A DNA stretch of 64,000 nucleotides, taken from Planctomycetota bacterium. GTDB taxonomy: Bacteria; Planctomycetota; JAJSAM01; JAJVHW01. Shown in pieces: positions 37,599 to 46,376 of the stretch (position 1 is the stretch's first letter; every line of letters starts with the position of its first letter). The DNA lies in assembly GCA_021414065.1 (NCBI GenBank), contig JAIOPE010000098.1, forward strand, positions 1-64,000, in the 5' to 3' direction. The notes beneath the pieces are model-generated. The model did not search any database and was not told the origin of the DNA. It saw only the letters and a list, made by a program, of their open reading frames with translations. Both the position numbers and the translations under genes were made by a program.

Positions 37599-38561
37599 TC
37601 ACCCCCGCGCGTCGCCGCCGCGGAAGAGGGCGCGGCGGGCTGACTCGGCTAGCTCGGTGATCGCCGGGTGGCGCAGGCGGCGCTCGGGGGTGATCACGTA
37701 GAAGCGTTCGCGGAAGCCGGCGATGCGGCCGACGCGCCGCAGGCCGAGGCGGGCGCCCTCGGCGCGGAGGACGACGTGCGGCACGGGCGCGACGGCGGCG
37801 CCGGACTGGGCGAGCGCAATCGCCAGCGCCTGGTCCGCGACCTCGGCGACGATCCGGGGACGGCCGCGGGGGATGTCGGGGCGGACGGCCGAGCCGACGT
37901 CGGCGCGGGTGTCGAGGCCGGCGTCGATCCAGCCGTCGATGTGGGTGCGGAGCGGGTGGCCGCGGTGCGGGACGACGATCGGGACGCCCTCCATCGATCC
38001 CGGGAAGCCAGGGCGCAGGTCGTGCGCGACCTCGGGCGACGCCGCCCACGACACGCCGCTCTCGCCGAGGAGCCGGTTGAACACGCGCGTCCGGAAACCG
38101 GTCGGGGCGGGAGCGTCGGAGAGGACGACGTCGATCTCCTGGGCGGCCAGGCGCGCGAGCAGGTGGTCGGGTTCGCCCTCGTCCACCGTCACGCGCACCG
38201 CGGTCTCCGCGAGCAGCAACGGCTCGACGAGCGCGCTGGCGATCGCCTTCGGGAAGCCGTCGGAGACGCCGATCAGGAGCGTGGTCCGAGCGGCCACGCC
38301 GCTGCGGACGGCGTCGATGAGGTCCTCACCGGCAGCGAACACGCGCTCCGCGTAGCCGAACACGATGCGTCCCGCCGCGGACGGCCGCACCTCGCGCCCG
38401 GAACGGTCGAGGAGCTCTTCGCCGACGGCGTCTTCGAGCTCCTTCACCTGCATGCTGATGGTCTGCGGCGTCAGTCCAAGACGGCGTGCCGCCGCCGATA
38501 CGCTCCCCTCCCGCACGACGGCGTGGAAGAGCATGAGGTGGTGGTAGTTGAGGCTGTCCAT
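37599..38561 (-). CDS. LysR-family transcriptional regulator, NhaR-like
   Basis: The 320-residue protein has the N-terminal winged helix-turn-helix (LNYHHLMLFHAVVREGSVSA, then AARRLGLTPQTISMQVKELE) and a LysR substrate-binding domain from about 90. The LNYHHL opening and overall sequence are those of NhaR, which activates the Na+/H+ antiporter gene in response to sodium. No nhaA lies in the window, so the target is not known. An inverted repeat sits 33-58 bp upstream of the start and may be its autoregulatory site. Confidence 0.9.
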   Translation of the reverse strand: MDSLNYHHLMLFHAVVREGSVSAAARRLGLTPQTISMQVKELEDAVGEELLDRSGREVRPSAAGRIVFGYAERVFAAGEDLIDAVRSGVAARTTLLIGVSDGFPKAIASALVEPLLLAETAVRVTVDEGEPDHLLARLAAQEIDVVLSDAPAPTGFRTRVFNRLLGESGVSWAASPEVAHDLRPGFPGSMEGVPIVVPHRGHPLRTHIDGWIDAGLDTRADVGSAVRPDIPRGRPRIVAEVADQALAIALAQSGAAVAPVPHVVLRAEGARLGLRRVGRIAGFRERFYVITPERRLRHPAITELAESARRALFRGGDARG

Positions 38562-38593
38562 GGCGTCTCGCCCAGCTCGGCGCCCCCGAAGTA

Positions 38594-38619
38594 TCGACTT
38601 TCTCGAAGGATCGAGTCGA
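38594..38619. promoter_or_regulatory. candidate LysR-type operator
   Basis: TCGACT (38594-38599) and AGTCGA (38614-38619) form a 6-bp inverted repeat with a 14-base spacer, 33-58 bp upstream of the divergent regulator's start and 116 bp upstream of the HPF-type gene. LysR proteins usually bind such dyads next to their own gene. Binding is inferred only. Confidence 0.4.
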
Positions 38620-38734
38620 GATTATCGCCCTGTTCGAAGTGAGATTTGGGTCGTACATACTCGTGTAGGCGGTTGGTTCCTCCGCGAAGGCCGCGGGACG
38701 GAGCCCTCCGCGGAACCTGTCGCAGGAGATCACG

Positions 38735-39067
38735 ATGCGGTTCGACATCCACCTGGGGCGCGCGAAACGGGAAAAGGGACTTGAGGAGCACGTTCGAACG
38801 CGACTGTTCCACGCACTTGGCCGGTTCCGCTCGCGCCTCGAAGAGGTGCTCGTCCGGTTCGACGATCTGAACGGCCCGCGCAGCGGCGGGTCGGACCAGC
38901 TCTGCCGCATCCGCGTCCGGGTGCGTGGGCTCCACGAGTTCGTGGTCGAGGACCGCGCCGGCGATGCGTCGTCCGCCGTGGATCTGGCCGCGCATCGCAT
39001 GCGCAAAGTCGTTGCCCGCGCCGTCGAGCGCATCAACGATCGTCCCGCAAGGAGGCTCGCGTCATGA
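38735..39067 (+). CDS. HPF/RaiA-type ribosome hibernation protein (short form)
   Basis: The 110-residue product has the HPF/RaiA ribosome-binding fold pattern: an N-terminal strand, helix GLEEHVRTRLFHALGRFRSR, strands with VLVRFDDLNGP and CRIRVRVRGLHEFVVED, and the last helix SSAVDLAAHRMRKVVARAV. Short HPF dimerises 70S ribosomes or blocks their A/P sites in stationary phase. The ATG at 38735 has GGAG six bases upstream. A 42-codon frame overlaps its stop. Confidence 0.8.
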   Translation: MRFDIHLGRAKREKGLEEHVRTRLFHALGRFRSRLEEVLVRFDDLNGPRSGGSDQLCRIRVRVRGLHEFVVEDRAGDASSAVDLAAHRMRKVVARAVERINDRPARRLAS

Positions 39068-39192
39068 AGCGTTCCGCCGGTCGTCGCGTGTCGCTCGGTC
39101 TCGACGTTCGCTTCGGCTTCCGCGCCGTCGGCCGCCCAGGCCGGGAGTTCTCCCGCGATGTGCGGCACCCGGAGCGAGCGCCGCCTCGCTGA
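39064..39192 (+). CDS. possible 42-residue protein overlapping the HPF gene
   Basis: An ATGA overlap with the HPF-type gene opens a 42-codon frame (MKRSAGRRVSLGLDVRFGFR, then AVGRPGREFSRDV) that ends at 39192, 66 bp before a strong terminator. The four-base overlap and fit to the transcript end favour a real gene. The basic, Arg-rich composition is also what GC-rich noise gives, so this is tentative. Confidence 0.3.
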   Translation: MKRSAGRRVSLGLDVRFGFRAVGRPGREFSRDVRHPERAPPR

Positions 39193-39258
39193 ACGGGCCG
39201 TAGCGTCTCTTCCCCATCACCCTCCCAGGGGGCGGTTTCCCCCCCGCCCCTCCCTCCC

Positions 39259-39286
39259 GGGGGACGCCGAGCGATCGGCGTCCCCC
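39259..39286 (+). terminator. perfect 11-bp intrinsic terminator
   Basis: GGGGGACGCCG (39259-39269), loop AGCGAT, CGGCGTCCCCC (39276-39286), followed by ATTCTTC. It is the clearest rho-independent terminator in the window and ends the HPF transcript. Confidence 0.8.
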
Positions 39287-39512
39287 ATTCTTCGTCCGCG
39301 GCTCGTGCCTACCTCGTCGGGGGCGTCGCCACGAGGGCCACGTCGCGTTCTCCTCGGTCCGGCCCGGCCGCTCTGCTCCGCGAAGGCGCGTCGTGAAACG
39401 CAACCCGCGTCGAGCCCCCTCCGTGCGTCCGCGACGCGCGGTCGACGTTGTCGGGAACGGACCGCACGCGCGTCCTGCCGCCGGGCCTACGATGTCCGCC
39501 CGGAGGACCTCG

Positions 39513-41729
39513 ATGCGCCCACTCACGCTCGCTGCCACGGTCGCGTTGCTCGTCGCCGCTTCGGGGGCGCCCAAAGCGGTCGCGGATGACGGGAAGAGCA
39601 CCCAGCCGCCGGAGGCCATCAACCGCGCCCTCGCCCTGCAGGGGCTCACACGCGACGATGTCGGCTGGGAAGCCCGCGGCACGTGGGAGGGCTACCCGTG
39701 CGACATCCCGTACAAGCTCCGGCACTTCGACGACCTGCTCGCTGAGCCGTTCGCGACGGTGCCCTGGGTCCGCGCGATGGGCGCGTCGGTCCGTGACACG
39801 CTCGACCCGGCGAAGCTCGAAGACAAGGGCGTCCGCGGGGCCGGCGGGCTGATGCGGGCGGCGCACGCGCTCGGGATCAACCGGCGCTTCGGCGCGCTCC
39901 GCTCCTACTCGGCCAACCTGACCGCCAAGCCCACGCCGCTCGACGAAGCGCTGCTGGCCTGCTGGCGCGCGGCCGGGCGCCCCACGCGGTTCGTCACGTT
40001 CGGCCAGGAGTCGCCGTACCCGGAGATCGAGAAGCCGCTCACGGACGCCGCGAAGACGCTCCCGAAGGAGATCGGCGACATCGTCGGGCAACTCGTCGTC
40101 AACCTGATCGACGCCCGCCGCTGGGCCGACCTGACCTGGCGGAACGTCCCCCTCGAGAAGCGCGTCGCCGTGTCGAAGCGCCTCGACCTCGGCGCCGAGG
40201 AAGTGGACGCGCTCGACTACGAACCCGCGGTGGACGACGTCGCGAGGACGTGGGACGAAGCGAGTCTCTGGTACGCGTCGATGAAGACGGTCGAGGCGCT
40301 CGACGTCGCGCGGCAGGCGCTCGCGCCGCTGATCCGTCCCCGGGCGATGGCGCTCGCCGACGTCCAGATCGACGTCGAGACGCCGCTCGGGCGCGTCGTC
40401 ATCACGGGAACCGGCGAGGGCACGACCGACCTCGGCGACGCCGGCGCGTTTCTCGTCGTGGACCTTGGCGGGGACGATCACTACCGCGGACGCGTCGGTG
40501 CGTCGGACGCCACGCGCTCCGTCGGCGCGTGCCTGGAGATGGGCGGCGACGATCTCTACACCGGCGGCGACGTGACGCAGGGCGCGGGCGTGTGCGGCGT
40601 GGGCGTACTCCTCGACGCGGCGGGGAACGACGTCGTCAAGTCCACGGGCGCGCTGGCCCAGGGCGCCGGCCAGTTCGGGTTCGGCGCGCTCATCGACATC
40701 GCCGGGAACGACAAGCGCACCGCTCGGTACAGCGCGCAGGGCGCTGCGTACTTCGGCGTCGGACTGCTGTTCGACATCGCGGGCGACGACGAGTACGTCG
40801 TGGCGTCGGACGGCCAGGGCTTCGGTGGCGCGGCGGGCGTCGGCGTGCTCGCGGACCGCTCGGGGAGCGACCGGTACGAGGCGATCCGCGACCCCGCGGC
40901 GTCGGGGCGCCCGTCGTATCACCAACTCACGCCCGAGACGCCGCGCGTCTCCGTCAGCAACGCGCAGGGCTGCTCGATGGGCCGTCGCGGCGACGGCGCC
41001 GACGGGCACTCGTGGGCGGGCGGACTCGGCGCGCTCCTCGACGGCGAGGGCGACGACACCTACTCGGCCGCCAACTGGGCGCAGGGCACCGGCTACTGGT
41101 TCGGGACGGGCGTTCTCTGGGACGGCGCCGGGAACGACACGTACGCCGCCGACTGGTGGTGCAGCGCGTCCGGCGCGCACTTCTGCATCGGCGCTCTCGT
41201 GGACGAGGCGGGCGACGACGTCCACACCTGCCGCGCGACGAACGGCATCGCGTTCGGCCACGACTTCACGCTCGCCGTGCTCGCGGACCTCGCGGGGAAC
41301 GACCGCTACGAGTGTCCGAACGACGTGATCGCGCGGTCGATCAACCGGAGCGTGGCGATGCTCCTCGACGGCGGCGGTGACGACGTCTATCGGAGCGGCG
41401 AGAAGCGCGACGCGCGACCGGCGAACGGCGCCGTCGCGGCAACTCCGGCCGTCGCTGCGGGCCGCCCGGGCAGCGCCACGTTCGACGCGAAGATGCTCGA
41501 CCGCCGCGCGACCGGCGTCTACTGGACCGAGCCGACGTCGGTCGGCCTGTTCGTGGACGCGGGCGGCGGAAAGGACGACTACGGTCCGGACGCCGACGCC
41601 GTCACGAGAGACGGCGGTTCGTGGATCGACGGCGACGACTCCGACAACGCGCACGCCCGCAACTTCGGGATCGGCATCGACACCGAAGCGCCGATGGACG
41701 TCGATCGGCCGCAGGGCGGGAAGCGATAG
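39513..41729 (+). CDS. secreted protein with about twelve GGDD/GND-type repeats
   Basis: ATG 39513 has GGAGG six or seven bases upstream and starts a signal peptide (RPLTLAATVALLVAASGAPK). The 738-residue product has an N-terminal helical domain (about 40-290) and then a repeat region (about 300-720). The repeats are about 20-40 residues apart and each centres on a Gly-Asp turn: LGGDDHYRG, MGGDDLYTG, AAGNDVV, IAGNDKR, IAGDDEYV, GEGDDTYS, GAGNDTYA, EAGDDVHT, LAGNDRYE, GGGDDVYR. Such acidic turns in a beta-helix commonly bind calcium. The function is unknown; an extracellular binding protein is inferred. A GNAT frame follows in the same reading frame. Confidence 0.82.
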   Translation: MRPLTLAATVALLVAASGAPKAVADDGKSTQPPEAINRALALQGLTRDDVGWEARGTWEGYPCDIPYKLRHFDDLLAEPFATVPWVRAMGASVRDTLDPAKLEDKGVRGAGGLMRAAHALGINRRFGALRSYSANLTAKPTPLDEALLACWRAAGRPTRFVTFGQESPYPEIEKPLTDAAKTLPKEIGDIVGQLVVNLIDARRWADLTWRNVPLEKRVAVSKRLDLGAEEVDALDYEPAVDDVARTWDEASLWYASMKTVEALDVARQALAPLIRPRAMALADVQIDVETPLGRVVITGTGEGTTDLGDAGAFLVVDLGGDDHYRGRVGASDATRSVGACLEMGGDDLYTGGDVTQGAGVCGVGVLLDAAGNDVVKSTGALAQGAGQFGFGALIDIAGNDKRTARYSAQGAAYFGVGLLFDIAGDDEYVVASDGQGFGGAAGVGVLADRSGSDRYEAIRDPAASGRPSYHQLTPETPRVSVSNAQGCSMGRRGDGADGHSWAGGLGALLDGEGDDTYSAANWAQGTGYWFGTGVLWDGAGNDTYAADWWCSASGAHFCIGALVDEAGDDVHTCRATNGIAFGHDFTLAVLADLAGNDRYECPNDVIARSINRSVAMLLDGGGDDVYRSGEKRDARPANGAVAATPAVAAGRPGSATFDAKMLDRRATGVYWTEPTSVGLFVDAGGGKDDYGPDADAVTRDGGSWIDGDDSDNAHARNFGIGIDTEAPMDVDRPQGGKR

Positions 41730-41756
41730 ACGGGCTCGCGAACGCGCTCGCCCTGT

Positions 41757-42242
41757 ACCGTTCGCGACGCCGCGGCGGACGACCTGGCGACGATCCGCGC
41801 ACTCGTCGCAGCGTGGGACGCAGATGAACCCGCCGCGCCGCCGCCGCGCGGCGACCTCGCCTCACGCGACATCGTCGGCCCTGATGCGTGGTGCGAGACG
41901 CTCGTCGCGGAACTCGGCGGGGAGGTCGTCGGGTTCCTCATCTACGCGCGGTCGTTCGATCTCTGGTCGCGGACGCGCGGTGCGATCCTCCAGGAACTGT
42001 TCGTGCGCCACGATGCGCGGCGCAACGGCGTTGCGCGGGCCCTCATCTCGGAGCTGTCGTCGCGCATCACGACCGGCGGCGGCGCGTGGATCACGTGGGT
42101 GATGCTCGCGACCAACGCAGATGGTCATGCATTCTACGACGCGATCGGTGCGGCGCGGCGACCCGAGATCGCGTTCCGCGTCCTCGACCTGCGCGCGCCG
42201 ACGAAAGGAAGCGACACGTTCATTCCGCCTCCGGGGGCTTGA
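41757..42242 (+). pseudogene. GNAT acetyltransferase frame without a usable start codon
   Basis: From 41757 the frame reads TVRDAAADDLATIRALVAA and continues as a full GNAT domain: ILQELFVRHDARRNGVARAL carries the acetyl-CoA loop, ending with HAFYDAIGA. It is 160 codons long, normal for GNATs. Between the TAG of the upstream gene (41727-41729, same frame) and the conserved N-terminus there is no ATG, GTG or TTG. The first in-frame GTG (42003) lies inside the acetyl-CoA core. Either the start was lost (TGT stands where ATG would be expected), a rare start such as CTG or ATC is used, or the TAG is read through. Called a pseudogene on balance. Confidence 0.6.
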
Positions 42243-42310
42243 CGAATCCGGCCCGCGTGGGACACTTCCCCTTCGAGCGCCGATCTCCGGCGCCGCAAAG
42301 GAGGCGACCC

Positions 42311-42367
42311 ATGGCCATTGTCACAACTCTCCGGTCCACAGCGCGCGCCTCCTCGCTCGTCTCGTAG
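42311..42367 (+). CDS. 18-residue leader peptide candidate
   Basis: The ORF MAIVTTLRSTARASSLVS has the best ribosome binding site seen in the window, AAAGGAGG, six bases before its ATG. It ends at a TAG directly before the three 11-bp repeats. No homology can be claimed for so short a peptide. Its size and placement suit a leader peptide for the rsgA transcript 260 bp downstream, or a small stand-alone protein. Confidence 0.45.
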   Translation: MAIVTTLRSTARASSLVS

Positions 42368-42368
42368 T

Positions 42369-42401
42369 CGCGGTTCCAGCGCGGTTCCAGCGCGGTTCCA
42401 C
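42369..42401. repeat. three tandem 11-bp repeats
   Basis: CGCGGTTCCAG occurs at 42369-42379 and 42380-42390, followed by CGCGGTTCCAC at 42391-42401. They start right after the stop of the 18-codon ORF. They may be a protein-binding array or replication slippage product. Confidence 0.8.
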
Positions 42402-42629
42402 CGCGAGCCATTCGAGCCGATCCGAACCGGCGCCTCCGCCGCGCACCGTGATTCGCTTTCCCCAGTCGCCCGCGTGACACCACGCGACGCGACCCGCGCC
42501 ATCTTCGGCGCCCCCTGACCGCCCCGAGCGCATCGCTCGGGCGTCGGTCCGCCTCACCACCCGCGTCCGCGCCTCGTGGGCTTCCCGCCCCGGCGCGACG
42601 CGCCACCGATCCCATCAGGAGTCTCTCCC

Positions 42630-43664
42630 TTGAAACTCAGTCCGTCCCTCGGGTGGGACGCGGCCCTCGCTGCCGCGTTCGCACCGTTTGAACTGCGGGG
42701 CTTCGTCCCCGCTCGCATCGTCGAACCCCGCCGCGACGGCTTCGTCGCGGCCACCGAAGCAGGCGAGATCGTCGCGCGGCTGCCCGGCAGCTCGTTTCAC
42801 GGCGACCATCCGCCGCAGGACTTCCCCGTCGCAGGGGACTTCGCCGCGCTCGAACTGCCGCTCGGCGGGGGCGCGTGGGTCCGCGGGCTGCTTCCGCGAC
42901 GCACCGTGCTCGGCCGCCGGTCGTCGGGACGCGCCGCGCGCCTCGTCCACCGAACCGTGGACATCGAGACCATCGCGTCGAACCTCGATTCGGTGCTCGT
43001 GCTCACGTCGCTCAACTCCGACTTCAGCCCGCGCCGGATCGAGCGCTATCTCGCGCAAGTGTGGCAGGGCGGCGCGCAACCGGTCGCCGTGCTGACGAAG
43101 GCCGATCTCTGTGACGACGCGGACGCCCACGCGGCGTCGGTCGCCGCAGTCGCCCCCGGAGTTCCCGTCCACACGATCTCGGCGCTGCACGGCGCCGGAC
43201 TGGACGCGATCCGCGGCTACTTCGCCGCGGGATGCACAGCGGCACTCGTCGGATCGTCCGGCGTCGGCAAGTCCACGCTCGTCAATGCGATCGCGGGGAC
43301 CGACGTGCAGATCGTCCGCGCGATCCGCGAGCACGACGACACGGGCGTCCACACGACCACCTCGCGCCGACTGTTCGAAGTCCCGGGCGGCGGCGCACTC
43401 ATCGACACGCCGGGGATGCGCGAGTTCGGCCTGAGCGACGCCGAGGACGGCCTCGACGCGACGTTCAGCGACGTCTCACAACTCGCGCCGAACTGCCGCT
43501 TCCGCGACTGCTCGCACGAGACCGAACCCGGCTGTGCCGTGCTTGCGGCGGTCGCGGCCGGCACCCTCGCCGAGGACCGCCTCGAGAGCTTCCGCCATCT
43601 CCTCCGCGAGTTGCGATTCGTCGCCGCGAAGGAACGCAAGCGCGAGCGCCGTCGCATGGGTTGA
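42630..43664 (+). CDS. rsgA: ribosome small-subunit-dependent GTPase A
   Basis: A TTG at 42630 with AGGAG eight bases upstream starts a 344-residue protein. It has an OB-fold N-terminus and the circularly permuted GTPase order: G4 (TKADL) before G1 (GSSGVGKSTLVNAI) and G3 (DTPGMREFGL). The C-terminal zinc finger is CRFRDCSHETEPGC. RsgA checks the decoding centre during late 30S assembly. Frame open to 42576 lacks a binding site. The long leader (42243-42629) is unusual for this gene. Confidence 0.95.
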   Translation: MKLSPSLGWDAALAAAFAPFELRGFVPARIVEPRRDGFVAATEAGEIVARLPGSSFHGDHPPQDFPVAGDFAALELPLGGGAWVRGLLPRRTVLGRRSSGRAARLVHRTVDIETIASNLDSVLVLTSLNSDFSPRRIERYLAQVWQGGAQPVAVLTKADLCDDADAHAASVAAVAPGVPVHTISALHGAGLDAIRGYFAAGCTAALVGSSGVGKSTLVNAIAGTDVQIVRAIREHDDTGVHTTTSRRLFEVPGGGALIDTPGMREFGLSDAEDGLDATFSDVSQLAPNCRFRDCSHETEPGCAVLAAVAAGTLAEDRLESFRHLLRELRFVAAKERKRERRRMG

Positions 43665-43672
43665 ATACCGAG

Positions 43673-43694
43673 GCGGGACAATTTCTTGTCCCGC
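43673..43694. terminator. 9-bp hairpin between convergent genes
   Basis: GCGGGACAA, loop TTTC, TTGTCCCGC. It begins 8 bp after the rsgA stop and lies 26 bp before the stop of the minus-strand SDR gene, so it fits a two-way terminator. Confidence 0.7.
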
Positions 43695-43720
43695 GCAATT
43701 CGTTCAGATTCGAGGCTGAA

Positions 43721-44596
43721 CTACCGCTTCGTCCGCCGCCGCACCTTCGCTCCCTCAGCGTCGAAGAACGGCTCCGGCAGCGTCCACCCGCCGTCGATCA
43801 CCCACACGGCTCCCGTCACCCACGCCGACATCGGGCTCGCGAGCCAGACGAGCACGTCCGCGACCTCCTCGGTCGTCCCGAAGCGACCGAGGGGGATCTG
43901 CGCGCGCACCTGCTCCTCCATGCCGTCTTCGGGCCAAAGACGGTCCGCCGCGCCCTGGGAGAAGAAGGGCCCCGGCGACACCGCGTTCACGCGGATGCCG
44001 AGCCCCGCCCACTCCGACGCGAGCGTGCGGGTCATCGACTCGACGCCCGCCTTCGCGCACGCCGAGTGGACGACGCCCGGCTTGCCCGTGGCCGCGTACG
44101 GCGCCGACACGTTGACGATCGCGCCGCCGCCGCGCTCCTTCATCCGCAGCGCCGCCTCGCGCGAGCAGTAGAAGACGCCGTTCAGCGCGATGTCGATGAC
44201 GGTCGCGAAGCCCTTCGGCGCGAGCAGCAGCGACGGCCGGATGAAGTTCCCCGCCGCGTTGTTGACGAGCACGTCCACGCCGCCGAACCGGTCGTCGGCC
44301 GCGCGGAACGCCTCGCGCACGGACTTCGCGTCGCGCTGGTCCATCGCCACGGTCAGCACGCCGAATCCCGCGTCCGCCCCGCGGCGGACGATCTCCGCGT
44401 GATGCGCCGTGTCGCGACTCGCGCAGACGACGTTCGCGCCGAGCCCGCCGAGACGCGTCGCCACCGCGAGCCCGAGCCCCGTCCCGCCGCCGGTGACGAA
44501 CGCCGTCTTCCCGCGGAACGCGTCGGCCGGCATGGGAACCGTCGCGGCCGCTGGCGCGGGGGACGGCGAAGTCGCGGACGGTGTGTCGTCGGTCAT
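43721..44596 (-). CDS. SDR oxidoreductase, 2,4-dienoyl-CoA reductase-like
   Basis: The 291-residue product starts at ATG 44596 with a Pro/Ala-rich leader; MPADAFRGKTAFVTGG is an alternative start. It has TGGGTGLGLAVA for NAD(P) binding, VNNAAGNF and the active-site stretch YAATGKPGVVHSACAKAG, where Tyr and Lys are spaced as in peroxisomal and mitochondrial 2,4-dienoyl-CoA reductases, not the classic Y-x3-K. The end PGPFF and GRFGTTEEVADVLVWL also fit. It would act in unsaturated fatty-acid degradation, though the exact substrate is inferred. It is divergent from the helicase gene (91 bp). Confidence 0.87.
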   Translation of the reverse strand: MTDDTPSATSPSPAPAAATVPMPADAFRGKTAFVTGGGTGLGLAVATRLGGLGANVVCASRDTAHHAEIVRRGADAGFGVLTVAMDQRDAKSVREAFRAADDRFGGVDVLVNNAAGNFIRPSLLLAPKGFATVIDIALNGVFYCSREAALRMKERGGGAIVNVSAPYAATGKPGVVHSACAKAGVESMTRTLASEWAGLGIRVNAVSPGPFFSQGAADRLWPEDGMEEQVRAQIPLGRFGTTEEVADVLVWLASPMSAWVTGAVWVIDGGWTLPEPFFDAEGAKVRRRTKR

Positions 44597-44687
44597 CCGC
44601 CCAGTGTGCGAGACGCGGCCCCGCGAAGCAACCGGCGACGCCGCCCGGCGAATGTCGCCCCCGTGGCCTAAGCTCGCCAGCCACGTC

Positions 44688-46376
44688 ATGTTCTCCCCCG
44701 AACACCCCGTCCTCGTCCAAGCCGACGGCTCGATCCTGCTCGATGCGCACCACGCGCGGGCCGACGAAGCGCGCGAGGCCCTCGCGCCGTACGCCGAGAT
44801 CGTCTCGGCGCCGGAGCACGTCCACACGTACCGGCTCTCGTCGGTCTCGATCTGGAACGCGCTCGCGCTCGGCCGCGGCGGCGACGACGTGAAGATCGAC
44901 GTCGGCCGGTTCTCGCGGTACGGCATCCCGCCGAACGTCGTGTCGAACATCGACGGCTGGGTGCGGCGCTACGGTCGCATCTCGATCGAGCGCGACGATC
45001 CCGACGAGCGCGACCCGGCGGCCGATGGCGGCCTGCGCCTCGTCTTCTCCGACGCCACGCTCGCCCGCGAAGCCGCTTCGACGCCGAAGGTCGCCGCGCT
45101 GCTGGGCCCATCCGCCGGATCGTGCGCGTTCCGCATCGCGCCGATTGCGCGCGGCGAGGTGAAGTGGGCCCTGGTGAAGATGGGCTACCCGGTCGAGGAC
45201 CGCGCCGGGTTCGGGAAGGCCGAGCCGCTCGCGTTCCGCGTGCGCGACGGCGAGGGGTTCGACGTCCGGGACTACCAGCGGATCTCGGTGGACGCGTTCG
45301 CGCCGCGCGGCGCGCCGCACGCGGGGCACGGAGTGGTCGTGCTGCCCTGCGGCGCGGGAAAGACACTCGTCGGCGTGCTCGCGGCGGAGCGCGTCAGGGC
45401 GTCGGTGCTCGTCCTCTGCACGAGCGACGCGGCGGTGGAACAGTGGGTTCGCGAGTTCCGCGATCGGACCGACCTGCCGCCCGACGCCGTCGGCCGCTAC
45501 ACGGGGCGCTCGAAGGAAGTCCGTCCCGTCACCGTCGCGACGTACTCCGTGCTGACGGTGCGACGCAACGGGGAGTTCCCGAACCTCGCGCTCTTCAGCG
45601 CCCGCGCCTTCGGGCTCGTCATCTACGACGAGGTCCACCTGCTCCCCGCGCCGGTGTTTCGCGTGACGGCATCGCTCCAGGCCACGCGCCGCCTCGGTCT
45701 CACGGCCACGCTGCTCCGCGAGGACGGTCGCGAGGACGACGTCTTCGCGCTCATCGGGCCGAAGCGATACGACGTGCCATGGAAGACGCTCGAGCGGCAG
45801 AACTTCATCGCCGAGGCCGAGTGCGCGGAGGTGCGCGTCGCGATGAGCGACGCCGCGCGCGGACTGTACGCGTCGGCCGACCCGGTGGACCGGTTCCGGA
45901 TCGCCGCCGAGAACCCGGCGAAGACCGGCGCGGTGCAGGCGCTCCTCTCGCGGCACTCGGACCGCCAAGCGCTCGTGCTCGGCGTCTACGTGGAGCAATT
46001 GCGCGCACTGGCCGAGGCGATCGGAGCGCCGTTCGTCTGCGGCGAGACGCCGGCCGCGAAGCGGGAACTCCTCTACGCCGCATTCCGGCGCGGCGAGGTG
46101 CCGACGCTCGTCGTGTCGCGCGTCGGATCGTTCGCCCTCGACCTGCCCACGGCGTCGGTCGGGATCGAAGTCTCGGGCACGTACGGGTCGCGTCAGGAGG
46201 AAGCCCAGCGGCTCGGCCGCATCCTGCGACCGAAGAACGAGAAGGCGCACTTCTACACAGTGGTCTCGGACGACACCGTCGAGGTGGACTTCGCGCTGCG
46301 ACGCCAGCGGTTCCTCGCAGAGCAGGGGTATCGATACCGAGTGGAGATGCACGGCAAGCCGGGAGGCGTCGCGTGA
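44688..46376 (+). CDS. XPB/Rad25-type superfamily 2 helicase
   Basis: The 562-residue protein has an N-terminal damage-recognition-like domain (about 1-190, with FSPEHPVLVQADGSILLDA), Walker A LPCGAGKTLVG near 221, the DEVH-type box VIYDEVHLL near 311, and a helicase C domain with VSGTYGSRQEEAQRLGRILR near 510. The thumb-like insertion of XPB is likely between. Bacterial XPB proteins unwind DNA 3' to 5' in repair. The ATG at 44688 is chosen since PEHPVLVQ is the family start; 44652 is also possible. Its stop overlaps the next gene (GTGA), so both act together. Confidence 0.88.
   Translation: MFSPEHPVLVQADGSILLDAHHARADEAREALAPYAEIVSAPEHVHTYRLSSVSIWNALALGRGGDDVKIDVGRFSRYGIPPNVVSNIDGWVRRYGRISIERDDPDERDPAADGGLRLVFSDATLAREAASTPKVAALLGPSAGSCAFRIAPIARGEVKWALVKMGYPVEDRAGFGKAEPLAFRVRDGEGFDVRDYQRISVDAFAPRGAPHAGHGVVVLPCGAGKTLVGVLAAERVRASVLVLCTSDAAVEQWVREFRDRTDLPPDAVGRYTGRSKEVRPVTVATYSVLTVRRNGEFPNLALFSARAFGLVIYDEVHLLPAPVFRVTASLQATRRLGLTATLLREDGREDDVFALIGPKRYDVPWKTLERQNFIAEAECAEVRVAMSDAARGLYASADPVDRFRIAAENPAKTGAVQALLSRHSDRQALVLGVYVEQLRALAEAIGAPFVCGETPAAKRELLYAAFRRGEVPTLVVSRVGSFALDLPTASVGIEVSGTYGSRQEEAQRLGRILRPKNEKAHFYTVVSDDTVEVDFALRRQRFLAEQGYRYRVEMHGKPGGVA

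Larger units (their letters stand above)
42243..42629 (+). promoter_or_regulatory. rsgA: 387-bp leader region upstream of rsgA
   Basis: This stretch has a 6-bp stem-loop at 42277-42293 (GCGCCG-ATCTC-CGGCGC), then a near-perfect ribosome binding site (AAAGGAGG) and an 18-codon ORF (42311-42367), then three tandem 11-mers (42369-42401). About 230 bp without obvious genes follow before the TTG start of rsgA. The order of hairpin, strong leader ORF and repeats resembles a translation-coupled attenuation leader, but no riboswitch class was recognised. Confidence 0.45.
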
